A DNA stretch of 64,000 nucleotides from an alpha proteobacterium SCGC AAA536-G10. Lineage in GTDB: Bacteria; Pseudomonadota; Alphaproteobacteria; Puniceispirillales; Marisalimonadaceae. Positions 9,337 through 19,424 of this stretch are shown here, piece after piece. Position 1 is the first letter of the stretch. Every line of letters begins with the position of its first letter. Position numbers and translations under genes: made by a program. The DNA is taken from positions 39,397 to 103,396 of the forward strand of contig ARQU01000007.1 of assembly GCA_000384615.1 (NCBI GenBank), written 5' to 3'. The notes under the pieces are model-generated. The model ran no database searches. It was given only the letters and a program-made list of their open reading frames with translations, and was not told the origin of the DNA.

Positions 9337-10110
9337 ATGGATAGATTAGAACAAATAGCACAATTTATGTTGGATCAACATAACTCAAAACAAACCTTTC
9401 AAAACTTACCTGAAACGTTGATGCCGAAAGGTTTTGATGAAGCCTATAAGGTACAACAAGTTTTTCAAAAAAACTCTGGTCGAGGAGAATTAGGAGGGTT
9501 TAAAATAGCTTTGGCTTCTAAGATCCAACAAGAATTATGCGGCATAGATCATCCTATAGCTGGCGGAATTTTTGCAAATGAAATAAAGAGTAGTCCTTCT
9601 ACATTTGAACTAAGTGATTTTCACGGGTTAGGATTAGAGTTTGAAATAGCTGTTACTTTATCCGAAGATTTAAAGCCTGAAATGGGTTCATTAGATAATA
9701 ATAATATAAGGCAATATATCAAGTCACTTTCGCCTGCATTTGAACTTATAATAGACAGGAATGCCAATTACTCCAACATAAACGCTTTGACCATGATTAC
9801 AGACAATGCCTGGTGTTCAGGAATAGTTTTGGGTAAAGAGCTTCCAAATTGGGAAAATTTAGATCTTGATATTATTAAATCTCAACTACTTTGGAATGAT
9901 GAGCCTCCACAAAATGCAATGATTAAAGACGCAAATCCCTTAGAGTCATTGTCTTGGGTTGCTAATTTACTACTCTCTCATGGACGGACAATTCCTAAAG
10001 GTAGTGTTATAATTACTGGCAGTGTAATTAAAACACGAGCACCACAAAGAGGAGATCATATTATTTATAGAGTGGGCAATTTATCTGAGGTTGAAATTAA
10101 AATTATCTAA
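9337..10110 (+). CDS. MhpD-type hydratase (2-keto-4-pentenoate hydratase / oxaloacrotonate decarboxylase family)
   Basis: A 257-residue protein of the small FAH-related hydratase family. Diagnostic blocks are GGFKIALAS (about 52-60), LGLEFEIAVTLSED with its metal-binding Glu pair (about 91-104), a mid-region PAFELIIDR, and the C-terminal GSVIITGSVIKTRAPQRGD. Such enzymes hydrate 2-hydroxy-2,4-dienoates to 4-hydroxy-2-oxo acids in meta-cleavage pathways, or decarboxylate 2-oxo-hex-3-enedioate. ATG is preceded by AAGGGA. No other meta-cleavage gene is adjacent, so the true substrate may be something else. Confidence 0.78.
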   Translation: MDRLEQIAQFMLDQHNSKQTFQNLPETLMPKGFDEAYKVQQVFQKNSGRGELGGFKIALASKIQQELCGIDHPIAGGIFANEIKSSPSTFELSDFHGLGLEFEIAVTLSEDLKPEMGSLDNNNIRQYIKSLSPAFELIIDRNANYSNINALTMITDNAWCSGIVLGKELPNWENLDLDIIKSQLLWNDEPPQNAMIKDANPLESLSWVANLLLSHGRTIPKGSVIITGSVIKTRAPQRGDHIIYRVGNLSEVEIKII

Positions 10111-10120
10111 TAATGCTATT

Positions 10121-10894
10121 CTAAATAAATACTTCAAATTCTACGAGAGATTGAATTATCATTTTTAAAGCTGCAATACTAAAAAATATAAGTAATAAGT
10201 TTTTAAATGTTTTTGCATTTATTTTATTTCTTAACTTTTCACCAATCTGGAAACCTATCACAGCTGTTACAGAACCAAGTGCTCCATAAATAAACATATT
10301 TGGTTGAAATACACCTGTGGCAATATAACCAACAGAAACAGGAATACATCCAATCGTGATTAAAAAACCACTAACATCAACAAAATGTTTAGGTTTAACA
10401 TTTTTCATCAAAAGATACATTGTCACAGGAACAGCCCAAATTGATGCAGCCCCTCCAAATATTCCACCTAAGGTTCCTAAGCTACTTTGCCAAAACACAT
10501 CATGTTTTGGGTTCATTTTAAAGTTAAATCCAAAGAAATTTACACTTACGAACAACAAAACCGCACATGCAAAAATTATTCTTACAATATTATCGCCGAT
10601 TTGGTTTGCATAAAATGAAGTGATCAAAATGCAAATAACCAGTGTAATTGCAAAATATTTATAGTTGGCAACTATTTTTTTAGGATTATCCGCCTTACTG
10701 AATTGCCAAATATTGGTAACGGTCATAGGTATAAGATTAAGTCCTAAAGCCATTAATGGTGAAATGAAAAACGTCATTATTGTTATAGCAGTAGTAGGGA
10801 GACCAATTCCAATTACTCCTTTTACAACCCCAGCTAAAAAAAATGCAATAGCAACTATGATGGAAATTTCATTACCGTTATTTAAAATATCCAA
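10121..10894 (-). CDS. TauE/SafE family membrane exporter
   Basis: A 257-residue integral membrane protein with about eight hydrophobic segments and two glycine-rich halves: FLAGVVKGVIGIGLPT near the N-terminus and GTLGGIFGGAAS near residue 140. That is the internal duplication typical of TauE/SafE (DUF81) permeases. These export sulfite, sulfoacetate or other small organic anions. The only workable start is TTG at 10894, with GGAAG somewhat far upstream. The gene stands alone, converging with the hydratase over 10 bases. Confidence 0.8.
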   Translation of the reverse strand: MDILNNGNEISIIVAIAFFLAGVVKGVIGIGLPTTAITIMTFFISPLMALGLNLIPMTVTNIWQFSKADNPKKIVANYKYFAITLVICILITSFYANQIGDNIVRIIFACAVLLFVSVNFFGFNFKMNPKHDVFWQSSLGTLGGIFGGAASIWAVPVTMYLLMKNVKPKHFVDVSGFLITIGCIPVSVGYIATGVFQPNMFIYGALGSVTAVIGFQIGEKLRNKINAKTFKNLLLIFFSIAALKMIIQSLVEFEVFI

Positions 10895-10988
10895 AACTTA
10901 AACTTCCATGAAACTTAAAGAATTTATAATCTAACATGTATATTTGATTATATTTAACTATATTTAACTTTTTTGATTTGAGTACTGT

Positions 10989-11802
10989 TTATCCAACTCT
11001 CAAAAATAAACCTACAATCAAAAATGATTTTATTAAATTGATCTTCTCTTTTAAAAAAAAACCTAATAAAATTGAAGTTTCCCTGATGGAAGACACAACA
11101 GCAATGGGCAGAAACAAGCATGCCCAAACAACAATACCATAAGCTGCATACGATGCAGTTCCACCAATAAAAAATGAGCGTTTTCCACTAATGAAAATTC
11201 TTTTTATTATGTCTCTATCTTTCCATTTAGCATAAAAGTAAAATATTAAACCATTAATCAAAGTCATCGTACTATAAAAAAAAATTGGATTTTGTGTTAC
11301 TCTTGCGCCATAACCATCTACAATTGAATAACTTGCAATAAAGCAACCTGTTATAATAGCTAAGCTGAAACCCTTTACACTGGAATCACGGCTTAGGAAT
11401 TGTTTTAATCCATAAATTATCAAAGAAAGTGAAATAAGAAATATTCCTACCACTTCGTGAGAATATATATTTTCTTCAAAGAACAAAACTGATAGTAATA
11501 ATTAATAGAGGAGACAACCCCCTTGCAATTGGATAAATTTCTGACAATTCACCAAATTTATATGCACTTAGAAGAAATATTTGATAAAAAAAATGGAGCA
11601 ACGCACTAGCTAATATGTAACTTAAACCATTTAAATTAGGAAGGCCAAAAACTAAAATTCCAATTAAGGCAAACGGGATATGACCTAGAACGACTGAAGT
11701 CATACTTAATAATTTATCTTCAGAACCCCTTAATATAAAGTTCCAAAGCGCGTGCAAGAATGCAGCAAATAGAACTGCAATTATAATGAAGGTTTCTATA
11801 AT
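10989..11802 (-). pseudogene. EamA/DMT-family permease with a one-base frameshift
   Basis: Two adjacent minus-strand frames together make one DMT permease. The N-terminal half ends ARGLSPLLIITI and stops at 11476. The C-terminal half continues one frame over as SVLFFEEN, the normal family sequence at the end of TM4. Joined, they give about 270 residues with ten hydrophobic segments. One base must be skipped near 11488-11495, where there is no long homopolymer. The 5' end is also odd: the frame runs upstream of TTG at 11757 through IIETFIIIAVLFAAFLHALW to an ATT at 11802 with AGGA five bases before it, and there is no ATG. It is either a decaying gene or a sequence error; substrate unknown. 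Confidence 0.68.
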
Positions 11803-11858
11803 GTTTTTCCTAAATTATGATTATTAGTTTAAAAAATTATTTATTAATAATACTTAAT

Positions 11859-13316
11859 TTAAACTATCTCATAATTTAAATTAGAAGCGTTAGCAAAATC
11901 CTTTAATCTTCTCTCGACTTCTTTATCCATAAGAGACTTTGCCTCTGGCTTTATCTTACATATGAGTTTATTTTTTTTGATTTTTAGTTTTATTTTTTCT
12001 AGGTTTTTTGGGTATCCACCACAAAAAATATAAACAAATCGCAGACCCAAGCCAACTGCAAAAGAAGACGCTTTTTGTTCTTCTGTTAGTAAGTTTATAA
12101 TTGATTTTTCAATTTGTTTTTTCTCTTTCATGCCTACATATCTATGATAAACAACTTTAGCCATCCATACTCTTTCAACATGCGTCAAATCTCTAATAGG
12201 TAGTGATAAGATTTTATTTGCTGCAATATATCCCCTCAAGTCAGGTTGTTCATCCCATGAAATATCAGACAAATTAGTACTAATTTTAAATACTCTCTCA
12301 AGATCTTTGTCTGCTATTTTTTTGAAAATAGGGTTAAATATTTTTTTAATTTTAGTTTGCATGCCAGTAAATCTTTGATTTTTAGCAAGTACTTTATAAT
12401 AAGCTACCTTATCAGGATTTATTCTATTTTCTTTATTAAGTTCTGCAATCAATCCATCTCTTATACTAGTTCCACTTATTATTATATTCTGAACTTCAGA
12501 TTTGATAATTAAGTTAAGGATTATATTAGCTGCAGTAGAAATAGTATCTTTTCTGACAGGCGGTATGCCTAATACGTCCAGATTTTCATCTGTTATTCGA
12601 TCTAATAGGATCGTTGCTTTTTCTTTATTTAAATTTAACCCATGCAACAAAGTAAGAGGATAGTTGTAATTTTTAATATATGCTGAACCTAAAGCTCTAA
12701 AACTTCCACCTGTTCCATATAGAGTAAGATCTTTTGCACTTTTTAACCAATCAACTTTATTAATCTCACTTCTAATTTCTTCATTAGAAATTTGTGATAA
12801 ATGGCCTATATCTAAACTTGTAGAGTGAATATTTTTTCCATTTTGAATAAGAATAAGTTCTAAACTTCCACCACCTAGATCTGCTATAAGTCCATTGTCT
12901 ACTTTCATACTACTAAGGATACCTAAAGAAGCATAGTGTGCTTCTTGTTTGGAAGATAAAATTTTAATTTTATGATTTAAAATTTTTTCTGCAGGACGAA
13001 GAAATTCACCTGCATTTTTAGCATTTCTGACTGCTGCAGTAGCAATAAGTATCTGGTGTTTAACTGACATTGTTTTCACAATGTATGCAAAGCGTTTTAT
13101 TGCAGATAAAGCTCTCGAAATTGATTGGTTTGATATTTTTTTGGTTCGAGATAAACCTTCACCAAGTTTACAGTTTAGTCTTTCATTAAATAAGGGAAAA
13201 GGATACTTACCGTTTTGAGGATAGACTACTAATCTAATGGAATTAGATCCAATATCAATTATTGCTAATTTACCTTTACTTAATTTCTTATCAAAACTTA
13301 ATGCTAATTCATTCAT
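11859..13316 (-). CDS. ppx: Ppx/GppA family exopolyphosphatase
   Basis: A 485-residue protein of the ASKHA fold. The first phosphate loop IDIGSNSIRLVVYP (about 19-32) and the second, ADLGGGSLELI (about 145-155), are diagnostic for exopolyphosphatase / pppGpp phosphatase. The C-terminal part, with HVERVWMAKVVYHRYVG, is the HD-like helical domain seen in longer Ppx proteins. It releases phosphate from polyphosphate ends, or acts on pppGpp. Its ATG overlaps the ppk stop as ATGA, so the two are translationally coupled, synthesis and degradation of polyphosphate being encoded together as in many alphaproteobacteria. Confidence 0.9.
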   Translation of the reverse strand: MNELALSFDKKLSKGKLAIIDIGSNSIRLVVYPQNGKYPFPLFNERLNCKLGEGLSRTKKISNQSISRALSAIKRFAYIVKTMSVKHQILIATAAVRNAKNAGEFLRPAEKILNHKIKILSSKQEAHYASLGILSSMKVDNGLIADLGGGSLELILIQNGKNIHSTSLDIGHLSQISNEEIRSEINKVDWLKSAKDLTLYGTGGSFRALGSAYIKNYNYPLTLLHGLNLNKEKATILLDRITDENLDVLGIPPVRKDTISTAANIILNLIIKSEVQNIIISGTSIRDGLIAELNKENRINPDKVAYYKVLAKNQRFTGMQTKIKKIFNPIFKKIADKDLERVFKISTNLSDISWDEQPDLRGYIAANKILSLPIRDLTHVERVWMAKVVYHRYVGMKEKKQIEKSIINLLTEEQKASSFAVGLGLRFVYIFCGGYPKNLEKIKLKIKKNKLICKIKPEAKSLMDKEVERRLKDFANASNLNYEIV

Positions 13317-15451
13317 TCTTGTATTTTAGCTAAGCTTCCCTGTCCCGATAAACTTGGGTTATTCATAAAATACGTGTGCGCACAAAATGACTTATCCTCG
13401 TTCTCATTCTTGGAGTATTCTCCATATTCATTTAATTGCCAAGTATTTTTTGTATCGTTTATTAAGGCAGGCAATACTTGTGTAAGAACTTGGTTTCTGA
13501 CTGTCTTGTTTTCTAATGGTATAAAAGCCTCAACTCTATGGTATAAATTCCTGGGCATTATGTCCGCTGAAGATATATAAACTAGATTACTTTCAGATTG
13601 AATTTTTCCTTTATTCGCAAAAACATAAATTCTTCCATGTTCAAGGAACCTTCCAATAATAGCTGAAACTGTAATATTTTCTGACATCCCTTTAACATTA
13701 GGGCGAAGACAACAAATGCCTCTAACCATTAAATGAATTTTTACACCTGCATTAGATGCTTCGTATAGTTTCTCAATAATTTTTTGATCGACAATAGCAT
13801 TGCATTTAATCCAAATTCCACTTTCAAAACCCTTTTTAGTATTATCTATCTCATTATCAATTTTCTCCATTAGCCAATCAAATGAGGAATTAGGTGATAT
13901 TATCATCTTATTTAATTGTTTTGGTTGAACATGACTTGTAAGAAAATTGAAAACTGACCTTGCGTCCTCACATATTTTTTTATCCATAGTAAATAATGAA
14001 AAATCTGTGTAAATTTTAGCAGTATATGGATGGTAATTACCAGTTCCACAATGAGCATAAGAAACTAGTTTTTTTCCTTCTTTTCTTGTTATTAAAGATA
14101 ATTTTGCGTGTACCTTTAAATCAACTAACCCATAAGCAACTTGAGCACCTGCTCTTTCTAAGATTCTAGCTAGTTGCACATTATTGTCTTCATCAAATCT
14201 AGCTTTTAATTCAATTACTGCGACAACAGATTTACCTGCCTCAGCAGCTGCTACCAATGCTTGCACGATAGGAGAGTCAGGTGAAGTCCTGTATAACGTT
14301 TGTCGTATCGTCAGAACATTTTTATCAATAGCTGCCTGTTGAAGTAAACTTAAGACAACATCAAAACTTTCATAAGGATGATGAACTATTATTTCTTTAT
14401 TCTTTATGGCTAAAAAACAATCACCTTTAAAATCCAAAATTCTTTGTGGCATTCTAGGTTTATAAGGTTTAAATAAATCTTGTTTGGGCAAATTATTTAT
14501 TATTTCTGTAAAGTCACTTATGCCAACAAATCCTTCTGCTACAAATATATGTTCATCAGGAATATTTAATTCTCTTGTTAATAATTTCTGTGCAGTTTTG
14601 GATAAGTCATGGGAAAAAATCAAAGAAACGATTCCACCCCTTTTTCTTGCTCTTATTGCAGACTCAAATTGTCCTATCAGATCGTCTGCCTCGTCATCTA
14701 TTTCTATTTCTGCATCTCTTAATACTCTGAACATGCCTGATTTTAATAATTTATATTCTGGATAGATTAAATGAACAAACTTTGTGACTAGGGTTTCCAA
14801 CATTGCGTATTTTTGAAGCTCACCTGGTAACCTTATAAATCTATCAATATTATCAGGAAGTAAAACAACGCAGTTAATATTATTACCGCTGGTATCCTTC
14901 ATTTCCATTAACACACACTTACCTTTATTTTGAATAAATGGAAAAGGATGTGCGGGGTCTAATGTAGTTGGAGTGAGAAGTGGTAAAATATTTTGTTCAT
15001 AATATTCCTCAAGCCACTTTAATTCATTTTTATTCCATTGATTTTCAAATAAAATTGAAACATTACAATCTTCATCTTGATTTAATAAGTACTTCAAACA
15101 TTTTTGTTGTTTATTTTTTAAATCTTTGGAAGCACTCAGTACAGATTTTAATAATTCATCTGCCCTCATTCCAGTTTCTGGAACTATTTTAGAGCCTTGA
15201 CTAATTAACTGAAGTAATCCAGCTATTCTAACCATATAGAATTCATCTAAATTTTCTGATGAAATGGTTACAAATCTTAATCTTTCACCAAATGGAATTG
15301 CTTTATCATACGCTTTAAGCAAAACCCTTTCATTAAAAGACAACCAACTAATTTCTCTATCAAAATATCTATCTTTTTGATAACTAATAATTTTTTTTGT
15401 TGTTAGGTTTAAAGACAATTTAGCCTCAAAAATTGGAGTTTTGAGTTTCAT
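13313..15451 (-). CDS. ppk: Polyphosphate kinase 1
   Basis: A 712-residue protein matching Ppk1 length and domain order. It begins with the N domain FDREISWLSFNERVL (about 29-43), followed by the head domain, C1 with RIPFHHPYESF-like KEIIVHHPYESFDV, and C2 with HAKLSLITR and YAHCGTGNYHPYTAKIYTD, the block around the autophosphorylated histidine. It makes polyphosphate reversibly from ATP at the membrane. No clear Shine-Dalgarno precedes the ATG at 15451. First gene of the ppk-ppx pair. Confidence 0.95.
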   Translation of the reverse strand: MKLKTPIFEAKLSLNLTTKKIISYQKDRYFDREISWLSFNERVLLKAYDKAIPFGERLRFVTISSENLDEFYMVRIAGLLQLISQGSKIVPETGMRADELLKSVLSASKDLKNKQQKCLKYLLNQDEDCNVSILFENQWNKNELKWLEEYYEQNILPLLTPTTLDPAHPFPFIQNKGKCVLMEMKDTSGNNINCVVLLPDNIDRFIRLPGELQKYAMLETLVTKFVHLIYPEYKLLKSGMFRVLRDAEIEIDDEADDLIGQFESAIRARKRGGIVSLIFSHDLSKTAQKLLTRELNIPDEHIFVAEGFVGISDFTEIINNLPKQDLFKPYKPRMPQRILDFKGDCFLAIKNKEIIVHHPYESFDVVLSLLQQAAIDKNVLTIRQTLYRTSPDSPIVQALVAAAEAGKSVVAVIELKARFDEDNNVQLARILERAGAQVAYGLVDLKVHAKLSLITRKEGKKLVSYAHCGTGNYHPYTAKIYTDFSLFTMDKKICEDARSVFNFLTSHVQPKQLNKMIISPNSSFDWLMEKIDNEIDNTKKGFESGIWIKCNAIVDQKIIEKLYEASNAGVKIHLMVRGICCLRPNVKGMSENITVSAIIGRFLEHGRIYVFANKGKIQSESNLVYISSADIMPRNLYHRVEAFIPLENKTVRNQVLTQVLPALINDTKNTWQLNEYGEYSKNENEDKSFCAHTYFMNNPSLSGQGSLAKIQE

Positions 15452-15554
15452 TCAGTAATAATCTACCTTAAATTCATCAATTATTACTATATGAATTCTC
15501 AAAACTTGACCTTTATAGACTTAAATTATTACAATTTTGTTACGCTGTAAATCT

Positions 15555-17102
15555 TTAGATCATTACCTCAATTAAGAATGGGCCTTTGTCTTTTAATCCA
15601 TGCTTAAAATTTTTTACTAAGTCTTCTAAATTGTCTACTCTAACTGCATCAACTCCCATACCCTTAGATACAGATACCCAGTCTAAAGATGGATCTTTTA
15701 AAGATAACATTTCCAAAGCTGATTTGCCTGGATTATCAACACCAACGTTAGTTAACTCACCTTGTAGAATTTTGTAACTTTGATTTGCGAATATTAATAC
15801 GACTATGTCTAAATTTTCTCTCGCCATTGTCCACAAAGACTGGACAGTATACATCGCACTACCATCTCCTTCTAAGGAAATAACTTTTTTGTCAGGGCAT
15901 GCAACTGCCGCACCTATGGCAACTGGCATTCCGAAACCAATTGATCCCCCACAATTATTAAGCCATGTATGTGGATGAGAACCAGCTGTTTGATAAAAAA
16001 ATTCTCTCCCAGTAGTCACAGATTCATCTACAACTATTGCATTTTCTGGAATAAGAGCACCCAAAACCATACCAAGGGAAGTTGGATTTATGGGACCACT
16101 TGGAATATCAGGAATTTTGAATTCTGAGACTGTGCTTGGTTTATTATCACTAATTCCCACTTTATCTGATAACTCATTAATAACACTAGTAATGTCATCT
16201 GAAAGTGACGCTAATTCAATAAACTTTGTAGTTTCTTGTGTTAGCACACCTGGCTTATTTGGATATGCAAAAAAAGCAACAGGTCGCCTTGCTCCTATAA
16301 TTATAATACTGTCGAAATCTTTTAGAACTTCGACAGCTTTATCAACCACATAAGGTATTCTAACTGAGTTTACTCTTCCTGCACCTTTATCTAATCGAGC
16401 ATTAAACCAATCTGTTTTCATTGGACAACCTATTTTATCAGCTACTTTTGCTAGCTTTATTAGATTTTTTTCTTCTAACGCTGAACCACCTACAAGTATT
16501 AGAGGATTTTTAGCTTCACGAAGAGCTGTTAAAGCTTCATCAATTAAATTTGAGGAAACGGTACTATATTTATTTTTTAAATTAATAGATTGAATTGCGT
16601 TTCCTTCATTCCATGCAGTGTCACCAGGTAATATCAAAGTAGAAATTTGCCCTGGATTAACATTTGCCATTTCAATAGCCTCAGCTCCATCAACTGCAAT
16701 ATCTTTTGATGATTTACTGGTTTTAACCCAATGAGAAACAGGTCTTGCTATCCCTTCAATATCTGAAGTCAATGGAGCATTGAGTTTTATATGGTCAAGG
16801 GCGTGCTCCCCAACAATATTTACTATTCCTGAACTTGCCTTTTTTGCATTATGAAGATTTGCAAGACCATTAGCCAAACCAGGACCCAAATGTAGTAAAG
16901 TAGAGGCCGGAGTTCTTTTCATCCTGAAGTAGCCATCAGCTGCTCCTGTAGCACAACCCTCAAATAGACATAAAATACTTCTCATTTTATCGTATTGATC
17001 TAAAGCTGCTACAAAATGCATTTCAGATGTTCCTGGATTAGTAAAACAGACGTCTACATTTCCTTCTAATAGAGTACCAACTAAACTTTCCGCACCATTC
17101 AT
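15555..17102 (-). CDS. Thiamine-diphosphate enzyme of the acetolactate synthase-like family
   Basis: A 515-residue protein with the three-domain TPP layout. The Pyr domain has CFTNPGTSEMHF and the catalytic Glu in LFEGCATGAADGY (about 47-59). The central domain carries PLILVGGSAL. The PP domain has GGSIGFGMPVAIGAA and GDGSAMYT, with the following Asn about 27 residues on completing the GDG-N metal site. It resembles the acetolactate-synthase large-subunit-like group; no small regulatory subunit is nearby, and ilvB itself is usually longer. Benzoylformate decarboxylase-like activity is an alternative. GGAG stands before the ATG. Confidence 0.8.
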   Translation of the reverse strand: MNGAESLVGTLLEGNVDVCFTNPGTSEMHFVAALDQYDKMRSILCLFEGCATGAADGYFRMKRTPASTLLHLGPGLANGLANLHNAKKASSGIVNIVGEHALDHIKLNAPLTSDIEGIARPVSHWVKTSKSSKDIAVDGAEAIEMANVNPGQISTLILPGDTAWNEGNAIQSINLKNKYSTVSSNLIDEALTALREAKNPLILVGGSALEEKNLIKLAKVADKIGCPMKTDWFNARLDKGAGRVNSVRIPYVVDKAVEVLKDFDSIIIIGARRPVAFFAYPNKPGVLTQETTKFIELASLSDDITSVINELSDKVGISDNKPSTVSEFKIPDIPSGPINPTSLGMVLGALIPENAIVVDESVTTGREFFYQTAGSHPHTWLNNCGGSIGFGMPVAIGAAVACPDKKVISLEGDGSAMYTVQSLWTMARENLDIVVLIFANQSYKILQGELTNVGVDNPGKSALEMLSLKDPSLDWVSVSKGMGVDAVRVDNLEDLVKNFKHGLKDKGPFLIEVMI

Positions 17103-17163
17103 TTAAATCTCCAAAATATGTTTAACAAATAAAATATATTCTAATTTTGAAAAAATGTCATGA

Positions 17164-17361
17164 TTAGTCATTTTTCAGTTTTCTAAAAAATTTTTTTAAA
17201 TTTAACTTTACAACTAATTTTCTCACTAAATTCGAACTTTTCGCTAAGTAAAGTATAGTTATTGAAATAATTATTATTCCACCGGGGAAAGGCGTAATGA
17301 AAATAATTATTCCTAATAATAACATTACCCATAAAAATAATTTAAATAAAAATAATTTCAT
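17164..17361 (-). CDS. Small two-segment membrane protein (PGPGW-like)
   Basis: A 65-residue protein with two hydrophobic helices split by TPFPGG (about 23-28) and a very basic tail. The layout resembles the small PGPGW transmembrane family, though the full signature is not present. Function is unknown. The ATG sits at the left edge of a 97-base divergent spacer opposite the SCP2-like gene. Confidence 0.55.
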   Translation of the reverse strand: MKLFLFKLFLWVMLLLGIIIFITPFPGGIIIISITILYLAKSSNLVRKLVVKLNLKKFFRKLKND

Positions 17362-17458
17362 TTATCATTTTTGTTTATTGTTTGTAACAGAATTATTAAT
17401 TTAGATTTAATAAAATATTTATATAAGTAAATTTTTGAGAATTGTATAAGATCGTTTG

Positions 17459-17833
17459 ATGTTTAAAAAGTTGGCGGAAAAGAATAAAGTAAGAAACTCT
17501 CTTACTATTATGGCGCAGTACCTTAATACATGTTTCATGATAAGCACTGTTGATGATGAATATTTAGTAAGTATTGAAAAAGGCAATGTAACAAATGTTG
17601 AAGAAGGACCGTTTGTAATGCCAAGCTATATTTTTAAATTAACAGCATCAAAGGATGAGTGGTTGAAATTTTTGCAATCAACTCCTCAACCAGGATCACA
17701 TGATATTATCGCAATGCTTAGAAGAAAGGTTTTAAAATTTGAAGGAGATCTGCATCCCTTAATGTCACACCTGCTATACTTCAAATTGCTCCTTGCCTCC
17801 CTAAGACCAACGGAGAGTAATAATGAAAATTGA
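17459..17833 (+). CDS. SCP2 sterol-carrier-like domain protein
   Basis: A 124-residue protein that looks like a stand-alone SCP2 lipid-carrier domain: a strand-rich middle (MISTVDDEYLVSIEKG), then FKLTASKDEWLKFLQSTPQPG and the end-helix region EGDLHPLMSHLLYFKLLL. The ATG at 17459 is preferred to the TTG just before it. It overlaps the following hydrolase gene by 11 bases, so the two are coupled; this pairing suggests that the domain binds a hydrophobic substrate for the hydrolase. No cofactor site is seen. Confidence 0.6.
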   Translation: MFKKLAEKNKVRNSLTIMAQYLNTCFMISTVDDEYLVSIEKGNVTNVEEGPFVMPSYIFKLTASKDEWLKFLQSTPQPGSHDIIAMLRRKVLKFEGDLHPLMSHLLYFKLLLASLRPTESNNEN

Positions 17834-18662
17834 GAAAGAACCCATAACCGGTAATTACGGTAAATTTGAAATAGACGGAGTTAAACACAGAATTTACTGG
17901 GAAGAAGCTGGTGAGGGTATTCCTTTAGTTTGTCTTCATACTGCAGGCTCTGATGGAAGACAATACAGAGCTCTTCTAAATGATAAGAGAATATTAAAAA
18001 AGTATCGTGTTATAGTTTTTGATATGCCATGGCATGGTAAATCGTCACCTCCCGAAAATTCACAAGTTGGGCATTATAAACTTTCAACTGAGTCATATAT
18101 TTCTCAAATAATGAGCTTTATAGACGGTTTAGAATTAGTTAAGCCGGTTGTAATGGGCTGTTCAATAGGCGGTAGAATCATTCTACATCTAGCTATACAT
18201 TTCCCTGAAAAGTTTAAAGCCCTAATAGGACTTCAAAGTGCTGGACATTTAGATCCTTATTACGATATTAGTTGGCTTCATAGGCAAGATGTACATGGAG
18301 GTGAAGTCTGTGGCGGAATTGCCTATGGTTTAATGGCTCCAACTAGCCCTGAAAATGATAAGTTTGAGACTATGTGGCATTATATGCAAGGTGGACCAGG
18401 TATTTTTAAAGGAGATTTATTTTTTTATAAATTTGATGGAAATATTGGAACAGAAATTAAAAAAATAAATAATTCAAAATGTCCAATATTTTTACTTACA
18501 GGTGAATATGATTATTCTGCAACTCCAGAAGAAACAAAGTCTCTTGCTGACACCATTGGAATCGAGATGGTTAAAATGAAGAATGTTGGTCACTTTCCAA
18601 TGAGTGAAAACCCAGAAGAGTTTTTAAAATACTTGCATCCAGTTCTAGAAAAAATAAATTAA
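17823..18662 (+). CDS. Alpha/beta-fold hydrolase
   Basis: A 279-residue alpha/beta hydrolase. The oxyanion-hole region is CLHTAGSDGRQYRAL (about 34-48), the nucleophile elbow MGCSIGGRI (Ser at about 113), the acidic residue is likely in LLTGEYDYSATPEE, and the catalytic His lies in VGHFPMSENP near the C-terminus. Ester, lactone or C-C bond hydrolysis all fit. The overlap with the SCP2-like gene points to a lipid-like or aromatic substrate. It abuts the convergent SDR gene with no bases between. Confidence 0.82.
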   Translation: MKIEKEPITGNYGKFEIDGVKHRIYWEEAGEGIPLVCLHTAGSDGRQYRALLNDKRILKKYRVIVFDMPWHGKSSPPENSQVGHYKLSTESYISQIMSFIDGLELVKPVVMGCSIGGRIILHLAIHFPEKFKALIGLQSAGHLDPYYDISWLHRQDVHGGEVCGGIAYGLMAPTSPENDKFETMWHYMQGGPGIFKGDLFFYKFDGNIGTEIKKINNSKCPIFLLTGEYDYSATPEETKSLADTIGIEMVKMKNVGHFPMSENPEEFLKYLHPVLEKIN

Positions 18663-19424
18663 CTACCAATCCTTCCCAGCTGTCCAACCACCATCTACAA
18701 TTAAGTTTGTGCCTGTACAGAAGCTTGCTTCTTCACTGGCTAAATACAAAACGGCACTCGAAATCTCATTGGGTTCTCCCCAACGTTTCATAGCGTGTAA
18801 GTTTCTTACTTTTTGAGAAGCTTCTTCATCTTGGAAATATCTTTCTGTTAAAGGTGTCCGAATTACACCTGGCCCCACTGCATTAACCCTAATATCATAC
18901 TTAGCCAAGTCGATCGCTAATTGTTTAGTCATTCCAGCTGTAGCATGTTTAGATGAAGTATAAGCACATCTATTAGGCGCTGCGGTTACACTTAAAGTTG
19001 ATGATGTAATAACTATGTTACCTTTTATTTTTTCTTTTATGCAGTGTTTTGCAAATGTTTGAGCAGTGATAAAAACACCGGTAACATTTATATCGATAAC
19101 CTTTCTCCATTCCTCGATAGATAACTCTAAAGGAGAAACAATTTCTCTTATACCAGCATTACAACATGCTACGTCTAAGCCTCCAAAATGTTTGTAGGCA
19201 TTATTCATTGTTTCAATTGTTTCATTCTGATTAGTTACGTCTAATTTGAAAGGTTCTGCAATACCGCCAGCTGATTTTATTTCATTTGCAACTCTTTCAG
19301 CCATTTCAAAATCTAGATCTGAAACAGCTACATTGGCACCTTCCTTGGCAAAACTTAATCCAGTTTGACGACCTATACCCCCAGCAGCGCCTGTAATAAA
19401 TACAGTTTTATTTGTAAATCTCAT
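18663..19424 (-). CDS. Short-chain dehydrogenase/reductase
   Basis: A classical 253-residue SDR: cofactor motif TGAAGGIGR (about 11-19), NAG at about 91-93, catalytic Ser in TSSTLSV (about 141) and YTSSK (Tyr155, Lys159). PGVIRTPLTE follows, and the end is NLIVDGGWTAGKDW. The Asp after the second strand (SDLDFE) suggests NAD preference. Substrate unknown; an alcohol/ketone pair is expected. AGGGGGA stands before the ATG. Divergent from the RidA gene. Confidence 0.88.
   Translation of the reverse strand: MRFTNKTVFITGAAGGIGRQTGLSFAKEGANVAVSDLDFEMAERVANEIKSAGGIAEPFKLDVTNQNETIETMNNAYKHFGGLDVACCNAGIREIVSPLELSIEEWRKVIDINVTGVFITAQTFAKHCIKEKIKGNIVITSSTLSVTAAPNRCAYTSSKHATAGMTKQLAIDLAKYDIRVNAVGPGVIRTPLTERYFQDEEASQKVRNLHAMKRWGEPNEISSAVLYLASEEASFCTGTNLIVDGGWTAGKDW

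Noticed and set aside
15452..15554. Possible Pho box upstream of ppk
   Set aside because: TGTTACG and CTGTAAA pieces are present, but the 11-base repeat spacing of a Pho box is absent and they lie on the downstream side of ppk.
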